Of a stretch of DNA of 64,000 nt, positions 45,439-55,607 are shown in pieces. Source of the stretch: JADJGC01 sp964576925. GTDB lineage: Bacteria; Zixibacteria; MSB-5A5; CAIYYT01. The notes under the pieces were generated by a model. The model did not search any database. It saw only the letters and a program-made list of their open reading frames with translations, and was not told the origin of the DNA. The stretch lies in the NCBI GenBank assembly GCA_964576925.1, contig CAZNWJ010000003.1:248001-312000 (forward strand), in the 5' to 3' direction. Position numbers and translations under genes: made by a program. Numbering within the stretch: the stretch's first letter is position 1; every line of letters starts with the position of its first letter.

Positions 45439-45466
45439 TTGATCGATTCTTGACTTGAGTTATCTT
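45439..45466 (+). promoter_or_regulatory. Possible promoter of mutS2
   Basis: TTGATC at 45439-45444, a 16-nt spacer and TATCTT at 45461-45466. It would start RNA within a few bases of the ATG at 45475, giving an almost leaderless mRNA. The -10 is good and the -35 moderate. Apart from this, the 248-nt gap 45227-45474 shows nothing recognisable. Confidence 0.35.
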
Positions 45467-45474
45467 ACAGCCCG

Positions 45475-47844
45475 ATGAATGCCCTGGACAGCAATACGCT
45501 CGACTCGCTCGAGTATCCGCGCATCAAACAGGAGATCGCCCGCCACTGCCTCTGCGAGGGCGGCCGCAGGCTGGTTGATGAACTTCTGCCGACGGTCGAC
45601 TCTCTGATCATCGAAAGCAATCTTATCGAAACCAATGAGATGAGGGAGATCCGCGAATTCGAGGAGATCATTCCTCTCGAAAACTTCGAAAAGACCGAAC
45701 TGCTGATCGAGAAGGTCCGCATCGCCGGCTCAATCCTCGACGCCGAGCAACTCAAGCGCGTCGCCGATTTCCAGCGCACAATCGTCTCGCTGCACCAGTA
45801 CCGGCTTCACAAGGACGAAAAGTACCCGAAAGTCTGCGCTTACCTCTCGCGGCTCCATCCCCTGAACGATCTGATCCACCGGATCGACCAGGCGATCGAC
45901 CGCGGCGGCGAGATCAAAGACTCGGCCTCGGATCGCCTGCGGCGATTGCGCGCCGAAAAAGTAAACGCGCGCGCGCAGATTCTGACACGATTGCAGAAAG
46001 TCCTCGGCGAAAAATCGCATCGCTCGGACCGCCTCGACGATATCGTCACGGTCCGCGACGGCCGCTACGTCATTTCAATCCTCGACAGCGACTTCAACCC
46101 CAAGACCGCCGTCGTGCACGACCGTTCCCGTACCGGCGCCACACTCTACGTCGAACCGACCGAAGCGATCGAACTCAACAACAAACTCAAGCAACTGCTG
46201 CTCGACGAGACCCATGAGATCGAGCGCATCTTGCTCGAGTTGTCCGAGTTCGCCCGCGCGCACTCGGAGGAAATGTCGGAGAACTGGTCGCTCTACTCCC
46301 GGCTCGACTTTCTCCATGCGAAAGCTGTCTTCGCGGCGCAGGTCGGCGGCATCATGCCGAAACTGCGGCCCGACTCGCAAATCAGCTTGCAGGCGGCCTA
46401 TCATCCGTTGCTCTTGCTCGGTGCCAAGAAAAAATCCGATGTCGTCCCGCTCTCCGTCGAACTTGGTTATGATCACAACGTCATCATCATTACCGGCCCG
46501 AATACCGGCGGCAAGACAGTGGCCCTCAAGACCGTCGGTCTACTGGCTCTGATGACCCAGTCGGGCATCCTCATTCCCGCAGACGCCAAATCGGAACTGG
46601 GCATCTTCAACAAGGTGTTCGCTGACATCGGCGACGAGCAATCAATCGAACTGTCGCTCTCGACCTACTCGGCGCATATCGCGCGCATTACAGCGGCGCT
46701 GGCCAAGTGCGACTCGTCCAGCTTGTTGCTGTTCGACGAACTCGGCGTCGGCACCGACCCCAAGGAAGGCGCTGCGCTTGCCGAAGCGGTAATCGAATTC
46801 GTCGTCGAGCGCAAAGCCAAGTGCATCGTCACCACGCACTACTCTGCCCTCAAGGCGATCGCAGTCAATAATCGCCAGGTGGACAACGCCTCGATGGAAT
46901 TCAACCGCGAAACCCTGCAACCCACCTATCGTTTTCGCACCGGACTGCCGGGATCGAGTTACGCTCTTGAAGTCGCCTCTCGTCTCGGGATGCCGCAGCC
47001 GGTACTGCACAGGGCGCAGGAACTCATCGGCTCACAGGAACGCTCCCTGGCCGATCTGATTGCGCGTTTGGAAGCTGAACTCATGGCGGCGGACGCCGAA
47101 CGCGAGCAATTGCGCCTCAAGCTCGCCGAAGCGCTCGAACTGGAGAAGAACCACCGCAGCCAGAAAGAAAAAGTTGAGCAGCGCGAGAAACAACTTCTCA
47201 AGGACGGCTACGAAGACGCCAACAAGCTGGTCGAACAAACCCGCCGGCAGCTCGAGGAAGTCATCTCCCGGCTCAAGTCCGAGAATGTGACCAAGGCTGA
47301 GGTCAAGAGCGCGCAGAAGACAATCGAGGACCTGCGCCGCGAGCTTTACGAGGGAGCCGCCCGTTTTCGCCCGCAGCGCGAGCCCGGCGCCGTCCCCGAA
47401 CCCGGTGATCGCGTTTTTGTCGAGCGCCTGCAGACCGAAGGCGAATTGATCGAGAAGTTCCCCGACGGCAAGCGGGGCAAGGTGCGCGTCGGCAAGGTCA
47501 TGTACACGATGGAACTCGCTGACTTGCGCAAACTGGCCGAAGAAACCCCCAAGCCCAAATTGCCCGAGGGGGTCAACTACCAACCGTTCCAGGCCGAAGT
47601 TGATCTCGAAATATCGCTGCGCGGCTTAACTGTCGACGAAGCGCGCGAGCGCCTCGACAAGTATTTCGACGAACTCGCACTGACGCATGCACCCTACGTT
47701 CGCATCGTCCACGGCAAAGGCACCGGCGCGCTCCGGCGCCTGGTGCGCGATTATCTCTCGAAAAACAAAATGGTCGAATCGTTTCAGTTGGGAGAGTGGA
47801 ACGAGGGTTCCTACGGCGTAACAGTCGTCAAGCTGAAGTCGTAG
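45475..47844 (+). CDS. mutS2: Endonuclease MutS2 (MutS family with Smr domain)
   Basis: A 789-residue MutS2 protein. It suppresses homologous recombination and, in some bacteria, splits collided ribosomes. The MutS V ATPase domain has Walker A GPNTGGKTVALKTVG (about 340-354), Walker B LLLFDELGVGTDP (about 416-428) and the THYSALKAIA switch. A long coiled-coil region follows (about 510-640) and a C-terminal Smr domain is present (SLRGLTVDEARERLDKYFDE, RIVHGKGTGALRRLVRDYL), with the His-Gly-x-Gly motif. It lacks the mismatch-recognition domain of true MutS, as expected. The stop is only 3 nt from the convergent dnaG stop. Confidence 0.95.
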   Translation: MNALDSNTLDSLEYPRIKQEIARHCLCEGGRRLVDELLPTVDSLIIESNLIETNEMREIREFEEIIPLENFEKTELLIEKVRIAGSILDAEQLKRVADFQRTIVSLHQYRLHKDEKYPKVCAYLSRLHPLNDLIHRIDQAIDRGGEIKDSASDRLRRLRAEKVNARAQILTRLQKVLGEKSHRSDRLDDIVTVRDGRYVISILDSDFNPKTAVVHDRSRTGATLYVEPTEAIELNNKLKQLLLDETHEIERILLELSEFARAHSEEMSENWSLYSRLDFLHAKAVFAAQVGGIMPKLRPDSQISLQAAYHPLLLLGAKKKSDVVPLSVELGYDHNVIIITGPNTGGKTVALKTVGLLALMTQSGILIPADAKSELGIFNKVFADIGDEQSIELSLSTYSAHIARITAALAKCDSSSLLLFDELGVGTDPKEGAALAEAVIEFVVERKAKCIVTTHYSALKAIAVNNRQVDNASMEFNRETLQPTYRFRTGLPGSSYALEVASRLGMPQPVLHRAQELIGSQERSLADLIARLEAELMAADAEREQLRLKLAEALELEKNHRSQKEKVEQREKQLLKDGYEDANKLVEQTRRQLEEVISRLKSENVTKAEVKSAQKTIEDLRRELYEGAARFRPQREPGAVPEPGDRVFVERLQTEGELIEKFPDGKRGKVRVGKVMYTMELADLRKLAEETPKPKLPEGVNYQPFQAEVDLEISLRGLTVDEARERLDKYFDELALTHAPYVRIVHGKGTGALRRLVRDYLSKNKMVESFQLGEWNEGSYGVTVVKLKS

Positions 47845-47847
47845 CGA

Positions 47848-49569
47848 CTACGCTTCGGTGTGAAGCTGCCTGATTTCCTTCATGTAGAACTTGATTTGAT
47901 CTTCGTTCTTTTCGCTCTCCGCCTGCTGGAGCAGCCGCTTGAGTTCAGTCATGCGGCGATCGCGGTGCCTGCGGTGAAAGCCGTGCACGAGGTCAGTGAA
48001 GAGCAATTCCATGTCAGCCTTGTGAAAGTCGTGAGCTGCCAGCTCGGCAATCAACTGCTTGCGGGCTAAACTGTCGACTTTGTCTATCAACTGCGCGGCG
48101 GAAATCGGCATCTCTTCCTCGCGTAAGAGCAGGATCAAACTGTAGAGCTCGGAAAGGTCACTCTCTTCGAAATCCGTCGGCGCAACCTTCTCCGCGGCCG
48201 AATCGATCAAGTCCTCCCGCTGCAGCAGGAGCGCCACAAAGTCGCGGTCGAGCGGCGGCCGTGCAGTCCCGTTGGCGCGAGCGAGCGGGCGGCGTTCTTC
48301 CACGCGCACATTTCGTCGCAGTAGCTCAATACCCAGTCCGTAGTGCCGCGCAATATCCTGCAGGAACAGCTCGCGTCGGATCGCATCCTCGATCTTGCCT
48401 GCCAGCGTCGCCAGTCGCTTGACTGCCTTGTCACGATCGTTCAATGAGAGGTCTTCGAATCGTTTGCCCAGGAGTGACAACGAAAACTCGACAAACGACT
48501 GCGCCCGCGCCAGTTGTTCGCGCACGGCAGTCTGTCCGCCCTTGCGCGCGATCGAGTCGGGGTCTTCCCCCTTGGGGAGCAAGACTACCCGCACGTCAAG
48601 ACCCGCCTCGAAAAGGTAGTCCACCGAGCGTACCGCTGCCTGTTGTCCCGCCGAATCGGAGTCGAACATCAGCACCGCGCTCCCAGCCGAGCGCGCCAGA
48701 AGCTGCGCCTGCTCCGGAGTGAACGCCGTACCGGACGAAGCCACAACATTAGTCACGCCACACTGGACCAGTGACAAATAGTCAAAGTAACCTTCCACCA
48801 CGATCGCTTCCTCCGCGCGACGGATTTCGCCGCGGGAATGAGACAGGCCGTAGAGCACACTCGCCTTGTGGTAAAGCGGGGTCTCGGGTGAGTTGATGTA
48901 TTTCGCCTGTTCGTTGGGATCGAATGTGCGCGCACCGAACGCAATCGGTTTCTGCGCCGAATTGAATATCGGGAACATCAGTCGGTCGCGAAAACGATCA
49001 TAGACGCGGCCGTTTTCGTTGCGCACGACGAGCCCGGCCTTCTCCAGATCGGCTTCGCTCAGCGACTTTTGCTGCGCATGCTTCATCAACGCGTCCCAAC
49101 TATCGAGCGAATATCCCAGTCCAAAGCGCTCGATGGTTGCGTCCGTGATACCGCGGTTCTTCAGGTACTCCAGCGTTTTGCGCGACTCCCGGAGTTGCTC
49201 GTGAAAGAGCTTCTGCGCAATCTCGTGGGCGTAATAGAGCTGTTCAAACTCTTTCGACTCGCGCTGAACGCTCTTTTCCGGGAGCGTTATATTCGCCCGC
49301 GCCGCCAGGAGCTTCACGGCCTCGACAAACGGCACATGCTCATACTCCATGATGAAGGTGAACACGTTGCCGCCTTTGTGGCAGCCAAAGCAATGAAAGA
49401 TCTGCTTGTCCGAAGTCACCGAGAAAGAGGCAGTCTTCTCCTGGTGGAAAGGACAACGTGCCCAGTAATTACGTCCCTTGCGTTTGAGCGGCAAGTAGCC
49501 CGAGACAACATCGACGATGTCGGATGCTTCGCGGACCCGTTCGATGATTTCATCGCCATAGTAGGCCAT
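47848..49569 (-). CDS. dnaG: DNA primase
   Basis: A 573-residue primase that makes RNA primers for replication. The N-terminal zinc finger uses C39, H42, C60 and C63 (CPFHQEK and FHCFGCHKGG). The TOPRIM domain spans about 255-345 (EEAIVVEGYFDYLSL with the catalytic Glu, VLMFDSDSAGQQAA with the DxD). The C-terminal helicase-binding region is helical. Length is normal. The ATG at 49569 begins MAYYGDEII. Convergent with mutS2 at its 3' end and divergent from the DUF5686-type gene at its 5' end (231-nt gap with no gene). Confidence 0.97.
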   Translation of the reverse strand: MAYYGDEIIERVREASDIVDVVSGYLPLKRKGRNYWARCPFHQEKTASFSVTSDKQIFHCFGCHKGGNVFTFIMEYEHVPFVEAVKLLAARANITLPEKSVQRESKEFEQLYYAHEIAQKLFHEQLRESRKTLEYLKNRGITDATIERFGLGYSLDSWDALMKHAQQKSLSEADLEKAGLVVRNENGRVYDRFRDRLMFPIFNSAQKPIAFGARTFDPNEQAKYINSPETPLYHKASVLYGLSHSRGEIRRAEEAIVVEGYFDYLSLVQCGVTNVVASSGTAFTPEQAQLLARSAGSAVLMFDSDSAGQQAAVRSVDYLFEAGLDVRVVLLPKGEDPDSIARKGGQTAVREQLARAQSFVEFSLSLLGKRFEDLSLNDRDKAVKRLATLAGKIEDAIRRELFLQDIARHYGLGIELLRRNVRVEERRPLARANGTARPPLDRDFVALLLQREDLIDSAAEKVAPTDFEESDLSELYSLILLLREEEMPISAAQLIDKVDSLARKQLIAELAAHDFHKADMELLFTDLVHGFHRRHRDRRMTELKRLLQQAESEKNEDQIKFYMKEIRQLHTEA

Positions 49570-49800
49570 TGCTCAAATCTACTACATTGCTCCCATTTCG
49601 CCAATACCAAGCTTTCGCATTGCGGCCCGATCCCGGTTTGCACAAATCCGCGACTCCGCCTCGCGAGCCGCGAACGAATCTTGTGCAGAGAATGTGCTCA
49701 CTGATCCACGATCTCCAAGACAAATGCAACTTTTGATGCTTCGGTACGGTAATTGCTTTCTGAGTTGTTTGGGGAAAACTTCAGCAGTGGAAAGGTTGTC

Positions 49801-52164
49801 ATGTCAAGAGTCGCTTTGGTTTTTATTTGTTTCTGGTTCACTCTATCAGCCGACATTTTCGCCGCTGCTTCAATCGAGGGTACCATCCGCGACGCCGAAA
49901 CTAACGAACCGCTCGGTTTTGCGACAGTGCAAATCTCCGGCACGGGGCAATCGGCAGTTGCAAACGCCGACGGACGGTATCGCATCAACTGCAGCGCCGG
50001 GGCGCAGGTCCTGAAGATCAGCCACATCGGCTATTTCACTGTTTACGACACTTTGTCTGTAGGGACGGAAGTCATGGCGCATGACATCCTGTTGCGGCCG
50101 TCACTGGTCATTGTCTCCGGCCCGACCGTCTACAGCCGGCAGTTTGACCCGGCACAGTTGATCATTCTCGAAGCAATCAAACGAAAACAGGAGATTCTCG
50201 AGCGGCTCGGTTCTTATGATTACAACGCCTACACCAAGCTGGTGATTCGCGACCAGAGCAAGCCTGATTCCGCCAAGATCATGGTCATCACCGAGACACA
50301 GTCGCAATCGTTCTGGGAACGGCCCAATAAATACAAAGAAATCATTCTCGCCCGCCGGCAGAGCGCCAACGTTGATGCCGTCAACAATTTGGTTACGCTC
50401 GGCGAGTTTCTCAATTTCAACAAGAACCGCCTCGAGATCGGCGAGTACGCTGTCGTCTCGCCGGTGGCCGACGACGCCCTCAAGTATTACAACTACTACC
50501 TGCTCGATTCGCTGATGATAGACGATCGCAAGGTCTACAAGCTGGAAGCTGAACCGAAGAATCAGGCAGACGCTTTGGTCGAAGGTTACATCTTCATCGC
50601 CGACTCCACGTTTGATGTAGTTGACGTCGAAGTCGGATTTAACGACGGTGTCCGACTGCCCTTCGTTACCGATTTGCGCTACTCACAGAAAGTCGCGCAG
50701 TTCGAAGACCAGTATTGGATGCCGGTCGAGATCAAGTTCGAGGCCACCGTCGAGATCAAGTTTCCCGGCGTTCCCAACAATATCGGCTTCGAGGTGGCCG
50801 CCTCGATCTACAATTACAGCTTCGAAACGCGGCACGAAGATGTCTTCGACGAGTATCTGCTTGAAGTCGACGATGGCGCAGACAAGCTCGATTCGCTTGC
50901 CTGGGCGGCCCGCCAATCGGTGCCCCTGAGTACCGAGGAAATTCGCGGCTATGCGCATATCGACTCAGTCGAAAAGGCGCCCAAGCCGCTCTCCAAGCAT
51001 CTTCTCAGGGCCGGTCTGGGTGCCGTCGCGGTCGTGGCCTTCGGCGCACCAGATCTCTTCCGGTACAATCGCGTTGAGGGCGCCTACGTTGGACTTGCCG
51101 CCAATGATCAGGCCATCGCCAAGGGCCTCGACTTGAGCTTGAAGACCGGTTACGCCTTTGCCCCCAAACAATACCAGTATGGCGGCGGGTTGAAATATCG
51201 GTTTTCCGGCGATCTCAAACTAAGCCTCGGCGTCGAGTACCATCGCACCATCGACCAGCTCCCGGTCATCAATGCCGGCCGCTGCGATGCGACTTCATCA
51301 AGCCTGTTCTTCCGTCTCGACCCTTTAAACTATGCCTACGAGCGCGGCGGCTCCGTGAGCGCTTCGATCAGTCCGGTGCGACATTCAAGACTTACGCTGA
51401 GTTTCCATAATCTCAAGTACCGCAGCCTTCCCAAAGCCACCGATGATGCGCTTTTTGAGGGCGATGAAGAATTCCGCGAAAATCCGCCGATTGATGATGG
51501 CGAGTTGCGTTTCTTCCGCGCCGGTCTCGAACTTGATTCCCGCAAACTCTGGCGGAACAAAGGTCGCGACTTCAAACTCGATGCCGTGCAGTACAGCGTG
51601 CTCAGAATCGGCGGAGAAAACAGCTCACCGGACCTGTTCTCCAGCGACCGCGACTATCGCCGCTATTGGGCGAGCTTTACGCGCCACCAGCGCACCCTCG
51701 GACTCGGTGTCACCGAGATCGACCTCTTCGCCGGCGCGGCCACCCGCGAGCTACCGGCGCAGCGGTATTACCTGGTCACCGATTACTCTGAATTTCTGGC
51801 TCCCGAGGAATCCAAATTCCTCACGGTCGGCGACAACTTCTTCGCCGGCAATCGCGCCGCCTTCTTCTACGTGCGCCATGATTTTGGGCAATACTTGTTC
51901 AAGAAGAGCGGCTTGCCTTTGATCAAGCACCTGCCGTTTACTCTCGGTGTTCATGGCGGCGCCTTTTGGTCTGACTTTCGCAATCACATCGGCGAATTCA
52001 ATACCGGTTACAGGACTGCTACCGGACCTTACCGCGAAATCGGCTTCAATCTCGGCAATCTGACGCCGTTTCTGTCACTGCTCAATTTCGCAACCTACTT
52101 GACCTGGCAGATCTCCGAGTACGACACAAACGACTTCACCGCGCGCATCGGCATCAAGTTCTAA
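49801..52164 (+). CDS. Outer membrane protein with carboxypeptidase-like domain and DUF5686-type barrel
   Basis: A 787-residue exported protein. The signal peptide (about 1-21) ends FAAAS. Residues about 22-110 form a CarboxypepD_reg-like beta sandwich (IEGTIRDAETNEPLGFATVQI, GRYRI, LKISHIGY). Residues 115 onward match the DUF5686 family of FCB bacteria: QLIILEAIKRKQEILERLGSYDYNAYTKLV, then a predicted outer membrane barrel that ends DFTARIGIKF with a terminal Phe. It may be a porin or an assembly factor in the outer membrane; substrate unknown. The ATG has GGAAAGG 6 nt upstream. No TonB plug domain is seen. Confidence 0.8.
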   Translation: MSRVALVFICFWFTLSADIFAAASIEGTIRDAETNEPLGFATVQISGTGQSAVANADGRYRINCSAGAQVLKISHIGYFTVYDTLSVGTEVMAHDILLRPSLVIVSGPTVYSRQFDPAQLIILEAIKRKQEILERLGSYDYNAYTKLVIRDQSKPDSAKIMVITETQSQSFWERPNKYKEIILARRQSANVDAVNNLVTLGEFLNFNKNRLEIGEYAVVSPVADDALKYYNYYLLDSLMIDDRKVYKLEAEPKNQADALVEGYIFIADSTFDVVDVEVGFNDGVRLPFVTDLRYSQKVAQFEDQYWMPVEIKFEATVEIKFPGVPNNIGFEVAASIYNYSFETRHEDVFDEYLLEVDDGADKLDSLAWAARQSVPLSTEEIRGYAHIDSVEKAPKPLSKHLLRAGLGAVAVVAFGAPDLFRYNRVEGAYVGLAANDQAIAKGLDLSLKTGYAFAPKQYQYGGGLKYRFSGDLKLSLGVEYHRTIDQLPVINAGRCDATSSSLFFRLDPLNYAYERGGSVSASISPVRHSRLTLSFHNLKYRSLPKATDDALFEGDEEFRENPPIDDGELRFFRAGLELDSRKLWRNKGRDFKLDAVQYSVLRIGGENSSPDLFSSDRDYRRYWASFTRHQRTLGLGVTEIDLFAGAATRELPAQRYYLVTDYSEFLAPEESKFLTVGDNFFAGNRAAFFYVRHDFGQYLFKKSGLPLIKHLPFTLGVHGGAFWSDFRNHIGEFNTGYRTATGPYREIGFNLGNLTPFLSLLNFATYLTWQISEYDTNDFTARIGIKF

Positions 52165-52182
52165 ACGAATTGCGAAGACAAA

Positions 52183-52216
52183 CAAGAACGGCGACCCACT
52201 CAGGTCGCCGTTCTTG
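52183..52216. terminator. Shared hairpin terminator
   Basis: A perfect 14-bp stem CAAGAACGGCGACC with a 6-nt loop, 19 nt after the DUF5686-type gene stop and 22 nt past the end of the convergent lipoprotein gene. A short T-rich tail (TTG/CATTG) follows. It can serve both genes. Confidence 0.7.
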
Positions 52217-52237
52217 CATTGCTTCATTTCAGATCGG

Positions 52238-52636
52238 TCACTTGATTTCGAATTCGGTAATCTTCCACCCGCCGTCATAGACGAGATAGAGGTGTGAAAA
52301 ATTGGAGTCCGCCGGATCGGCAGTGCGCGTAAACGTTACCGTGGCCTTCTTCTCATCAATAGCGAACTTGCGATTGTGCATGACGAAAGCTGAGTCGCCC
52401 TCCGCCAGCAGGGAGATCAGGCGGTTGGGACCCTCGCCACCTTCGATTGGTTTGGCGAAGTACGCGTCAAGCGCGGCGATGTCTCCGGAGTTGATGGCAG
52501 TCGTTATCTGGCCCAGGGCATCTTTGATTTGATTGCGTTCGAGGTTGGGGTCCTTCTCCTTGACGCAGGCCGCAAACGCTACAAAGAGCCCGATCAGGAC
52601 AAATACCCCTTTCAACTGCCACAACTTCATCAGCAT
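52238..52636 (-). CDS. Small lipoprotein, NTF2/SnoaL-like
   Basis: A 132-residue predicted lipoprotein. The lipobox FAAC gives a lipidated Cys at about residue 24. The mature part (about 35-132) has the helix-plus-sheet pattern of NTF2-like proteins: IKDALGQITTAINSGDIAALDAYFAKP, FAIDEKKATVTFTRTAD, LYLVYDGGWKITEFEI. No catalytic residues are obvious. Its GGAGG ribosome site overlaps the stop codon of the histidine kinase gene, so the two are translationally coupled. The protein might help sensing or simply share regulation. Confidence 0.72.
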   Translation of the reverse strand: MLMKLWQLKGVFVLIGLFVAFAACVKEKDPNLERNQIKDALGQITTAINSGDIAALDAYFAKPIEGGEGPNRLISLLAEGDSAFVMHNRKFAIDEKKATVTFTRTADPADSNFSHLYLVYDGGWKITEFEIK

Positions 52637-52645
52637 CCTTGCCTC

Positions 52646-54637
52646 CTACACCACGATGCGAAACGTGGTTGGCTCACCCTCAAGTAACTCGATTGTGCCG
52701 CCGTGGTCGGCGACGATTCTTCGGCAAATCGCCAATCCGAGGCCGGTTCCATCGGCCTTCGTCGAGAAGTACGGCTGGAAAATCCGCTGCCGCACTTCGT
52801 TCGGGATTGAATCACCCGAATTGGTCACGTCAATCTGTACGCGGTTGGCGTTAAGCGCATTAGCTCTAATCTTTATATCGCCAGCGCCCGCCATCGACTG
52901 TAGCGCATTCTGAATCAGGTTGTGAAAAACCTTCTTCATTTCGCCCGGATCGATATTGGCGCTCAGTCGATCTGGCGAATGCACCTCAATCCGAATCCCG
53001 CGCGGTTCGCTCTCGATTCGCGCCAACGCCACTATATCCGTCAAGTACTCCTTAACGTCAACCAAAACTTTTGCAACTCGTTGCCCGCGAGCTAAAGAGA
53101 GGAAATCCTTAATGATAAAGTTGAGCCTTTCAATCTCTTCTCCAATGGTCTTCAAGAACGTCGTGTACTCTTCCGCGTTCTCCGTGGGCTTGAATTCCAG
53201 TTGCAGGCGTTGGGCCGCGATCGAAATGGCGTTCAATGGGTTACGGATTTCATGGGCAACGCCTGCGGCCAGCGTCCCCAGTTCAGACAGACGCTCCGCC
53301 GCCCGCGCGTTCTCCTCCAGCCTCTTCAATTCCGTCAAATCGTACGCCAATGCAACGGCTCCCGAGTACTCGGCGGCTTTCCCCAAAACCGGCGAAGCGG
53401 AAACCAGCAGATAGCGCGCTCCACCGGCATTGTCGGGGTAACTCACTTCGCCGCGAAAACGCTGGGCAGAGTCGCCGGCGATTCTCGTTAACCCCAATAA
53501 GTCCTTGTCAAAGAGCGCCTGGTAGCTTTGCCCGAGCACTGCCCGGGCGGATTTTCCAAACAGCCGCTCAGCTTGCGGGTTGAAAGCGCTGATTACACCG
53601 TTGACATCGACTGCGACGACCGCCGCTTCGAGCGACTGCACGATCTCATCCGTCATCGAACGCAACTGCTCCAGATTGCCGGTAGTAACTTGGAGCTTTT
53701 TGAGCGATGTGACCGCATACGCGCCCACCACCCCGAGCGCAAACAAGACGAGCGACAAGATCGCCAACTGCTTCAGCGAGTCGGCATAGAGCAGCCGGTA
53801 ACCTTCAAGCGACATCCCGATGCGCAACAGCCCCGAAGGCATGACATCGGAACGAAACGAACGCACGACCTCGAGCACCTCTTCGTCGTCGAATTCAAAG
53901 ACGCGATGGACAATCTCTTCGTGCTCAAGCGCATCTACCAAGAACGGATCGGAGGCTATCGCCACCATGGCGCCGATATCGCGCGAGGCCAGGACAATTC
54001 CCGAATCATTCTGCAGAACGACATAGTCAATCGCATCCTGACCGCCCATCTTGCGCACAACAAATCCAATGCCGAGCGATTCCTGGTAGTCCGTCAGTTT
54101 GCGCGCCTTCGCAGTAATGAGCAACACGCCGAGGCGCGTGCGCACGCCGACGTGAATCAGCTCATCGCGCGGCAGCGCCGAAGGATACGGCGCGACAACG
54201 GCGCTCTGCCTGCCGGCATGCAGGATCGAATCGAGAACCGGAAAGGCGTGATCGCTCTCGGAAAGTCCGGTGCCGACGGCGTCGCTCCAGGACGAATGCG
54301 TAATCGCGAATTCATCGTCAACCAGGCTCACTTGTTCAAGGTTGAAGCGCCGCGCCCAGACGGAGAGCGACTCGACGGCGGTGGGGCTTACATCCACGAG
54401 CCGCGCAAGCAGTCCGGTGGTTTCGACCAGTCGCGCTGCCGAAATCTCTTCAACAATCGTGGTGGCCGACAGGTTGTTTCCAGCCGAGGTCACCAGGGCT
54501 TGCATCATCGATTCGCCCTCCTGCGCGATCAATTCCAACATGTTCTCGCGACTCGATTCAATACCGGAATAGGCCAGGACAAGAATGATGAGACCGACGA
54601 TGAGGATCAGGCCGAGGACGGCGCGGCGGCGAATCAT
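52646..54637 (-). CDS. Sensor histidine kinase with PAS domain
   Basis: A 663-residue membrane histidine kinase. Helix one is at about 8-24, followed by a long extracytoplasmic sensor region (about 25-280) and helix two at about 285-308. A PAS domain comes next (VDVNGVISAFNPQAERLFGKSARAVLGQ). The HisKA box has the phospho-acceptor His near 460 in LAAGVAHEIRNPLNAISIAAQ, and the HATPase_c domain shows VFHNLIQNALQSM (N box) and DGTGLGLAICRRIVADHGG (G boxes). No response regulator is adjacent on the same strand; the CheY-like gene at 55661 is a possible partner. An ATG at 54637 follows a weak ribosome site. Confidence 0.92.
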   Translation of the reverse strand: MIRRRAVLGLILIVGLIILVLAYSGIESSRENMLELIAQEGESMMQALVTSAGNNLSATTIVEEISAARLVETTGLLARLVDVSPTAVESLSVWARRFNLEQVSLVDDEFAITHSSWSDAVGTGLSESDHAFPVLDSILHAGRQSAVVAPYPSALPRDELIHVGVRTRLGVLLITAKARKLTDYQESLGIGFVVRKMGGQDAIDYVVLQNDSGIVLASRDIGAMVAIASDPFLVDALEHEEIVHRVFEFDDEEVLEVVRSFRSDVMPSGLLRIGMSLEGYRLLYADSLKQLAILSLVLFALGVVGAYAVTSLKKLQVTTGNLEQLRSMTDEIVQSLEAAVVAVDVNGVISAFNPQAERLFGKSARAVLGQSYQALFDKDLLGLTRIAGDSAQRFRGEVSYPDNAGGARYLLVSASPVLGKAAEYSGAVALAYDLTELKRLEENARAAERLSELGTLAAGVAHEIRNPLNAISIAAQRLQLEFKPTENAEEYTTFLKTIGEEIERLNFIIKDFLSLARGQRVAKVLVDVKEYLTDIVALARIESEPRGIRIEVHSPDRLSANIDPGEMKKVFHNLIQNALQSMAGAGDIKIRANALNANRVQIDVTNSGDSIPNEVRQRIFQPYFSTKADGTGLGLAICRRIVADHGGTIELLEGEPTTFRIVV

Positions 54638-54714
54638 AGACTTCAGCGCGCCTGATTTTTGATTGTGGTCATCACAACTATGTTATACCTTTTGATGCCG
54701 CGAGAAAAGAAGAT

Positions 54715-55500
54715 ATGAAGATCGGCTACCTGCAATTGCGAACGAAATTCGGCGAGCCCGAAGCAAATCGGCGCCGCGCCGCCTCTCTGCTGAGAAGCGA
54801 GCGCTTTGATTTACTCGTGCTGCCCGAACTCTGTTTCTCCGGCTACTTCATGCCCTCGCGCGACGCGGCATTCGAACTCTCAGAACCCTTTGCCACCGGA
54901 CCCAGCTTCGACCTCGTGCGCGAGCTGTCGCACAAGGGCGGCGGCGCGACTGTCTTCGGCTTCCCTGAACGCGACGGGGACAAAGTCTACAATTCCGCCG
55001 CGCTCGTCCTGCCTGGCGGCGAGAGCTTCCTGTATCGCAAAACACACTTGTTCTTCCGTGAAAAAGAGTGGTTCGATCCCGGCGATACCGGCCTGCGCGT
55101 TTTCGATTGTCAAGGCGTCCGGATTGGCTTGATGATCTGTTTCGACTGGGTCTTTCCCGAGGCGATGCGGAAACTGATGCTCGACGGTGCCGACATTGTC
55201 TGCCACCCTTCCAATCTGGTGCTGCCGTATTGCCAGGATGCGATGGTTACCCGTTGCCTCGAAAATCGGGTCTATGCGGTAACAGCCAATCGCATCGGAA
55301 CCGACCGCCAGGGGGAGGACGAATTCACCTTCACCGGCCTCAGCCAAATCACGGCCACCAAAGGCGAGATTTTGTCGCGCGCTCCCGCCGAAGACGAAGC
55401 TGTGGCATTCGCCGAAATCGACCCGGCTCGTGCCCGCGACAAGTCAGTGACCGCACTCAATAACATCTTAACCGACCGACGTCCCGATCTCTACGGCTGA
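54715..55500 (+). CDS. Nitrilase-superfamily carbon-nitrogen hydrolase
   Basis: A 261-residue amidohydrolase. The catalytic triad is visible: Glu in LVLPELCFSGYF (about 38), Lys in YRKTHLFFREKEWFDPGD (about 109) and Cys in GLMICFDWVFPEAMRKL (about 141). These proteins hydrolyse amides such as omega-amides or N-carbamoyl compounds; the substrate cannot be read from sequence. The ATG at 54715 follows AAGAAGAT-like purines with no strong ribosome site. It diverges from the histidine kinase. Confidence 0.9.
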   Translation: MKIGYLQLRTKFGEPEANRRRAASLLRSERFDLLVLPELCFSGYFMPSRDAAFELSEPFATGPSFDLVRELSHKGGGATVFGFPERDGDKVYNSAALVLPGGESFLYRKTHLFFREKEWFDPGDTGLRVFDCQGVRIGLMICFDWVFPEAMRKLMLDGADIVCHPSNLVLPYCQDAMVTRCLENRVYAVTANRIGTDRQGEDEFTFTGLSQITATKGEILSRAPAEDEAVAFAEIDPARARDKSVTALNNILTDRRPDLYG

Positions 55501-55607
55501 GGGAATTAGGCTTCCCCGGGTGATAAGATTTCTCCCGGATCCCCCCCAACGGCATGTAACTCCTAAACTTTCGCCGTATTTGCCCGCTATTTTGCGCTAA
55601 AGACCCC

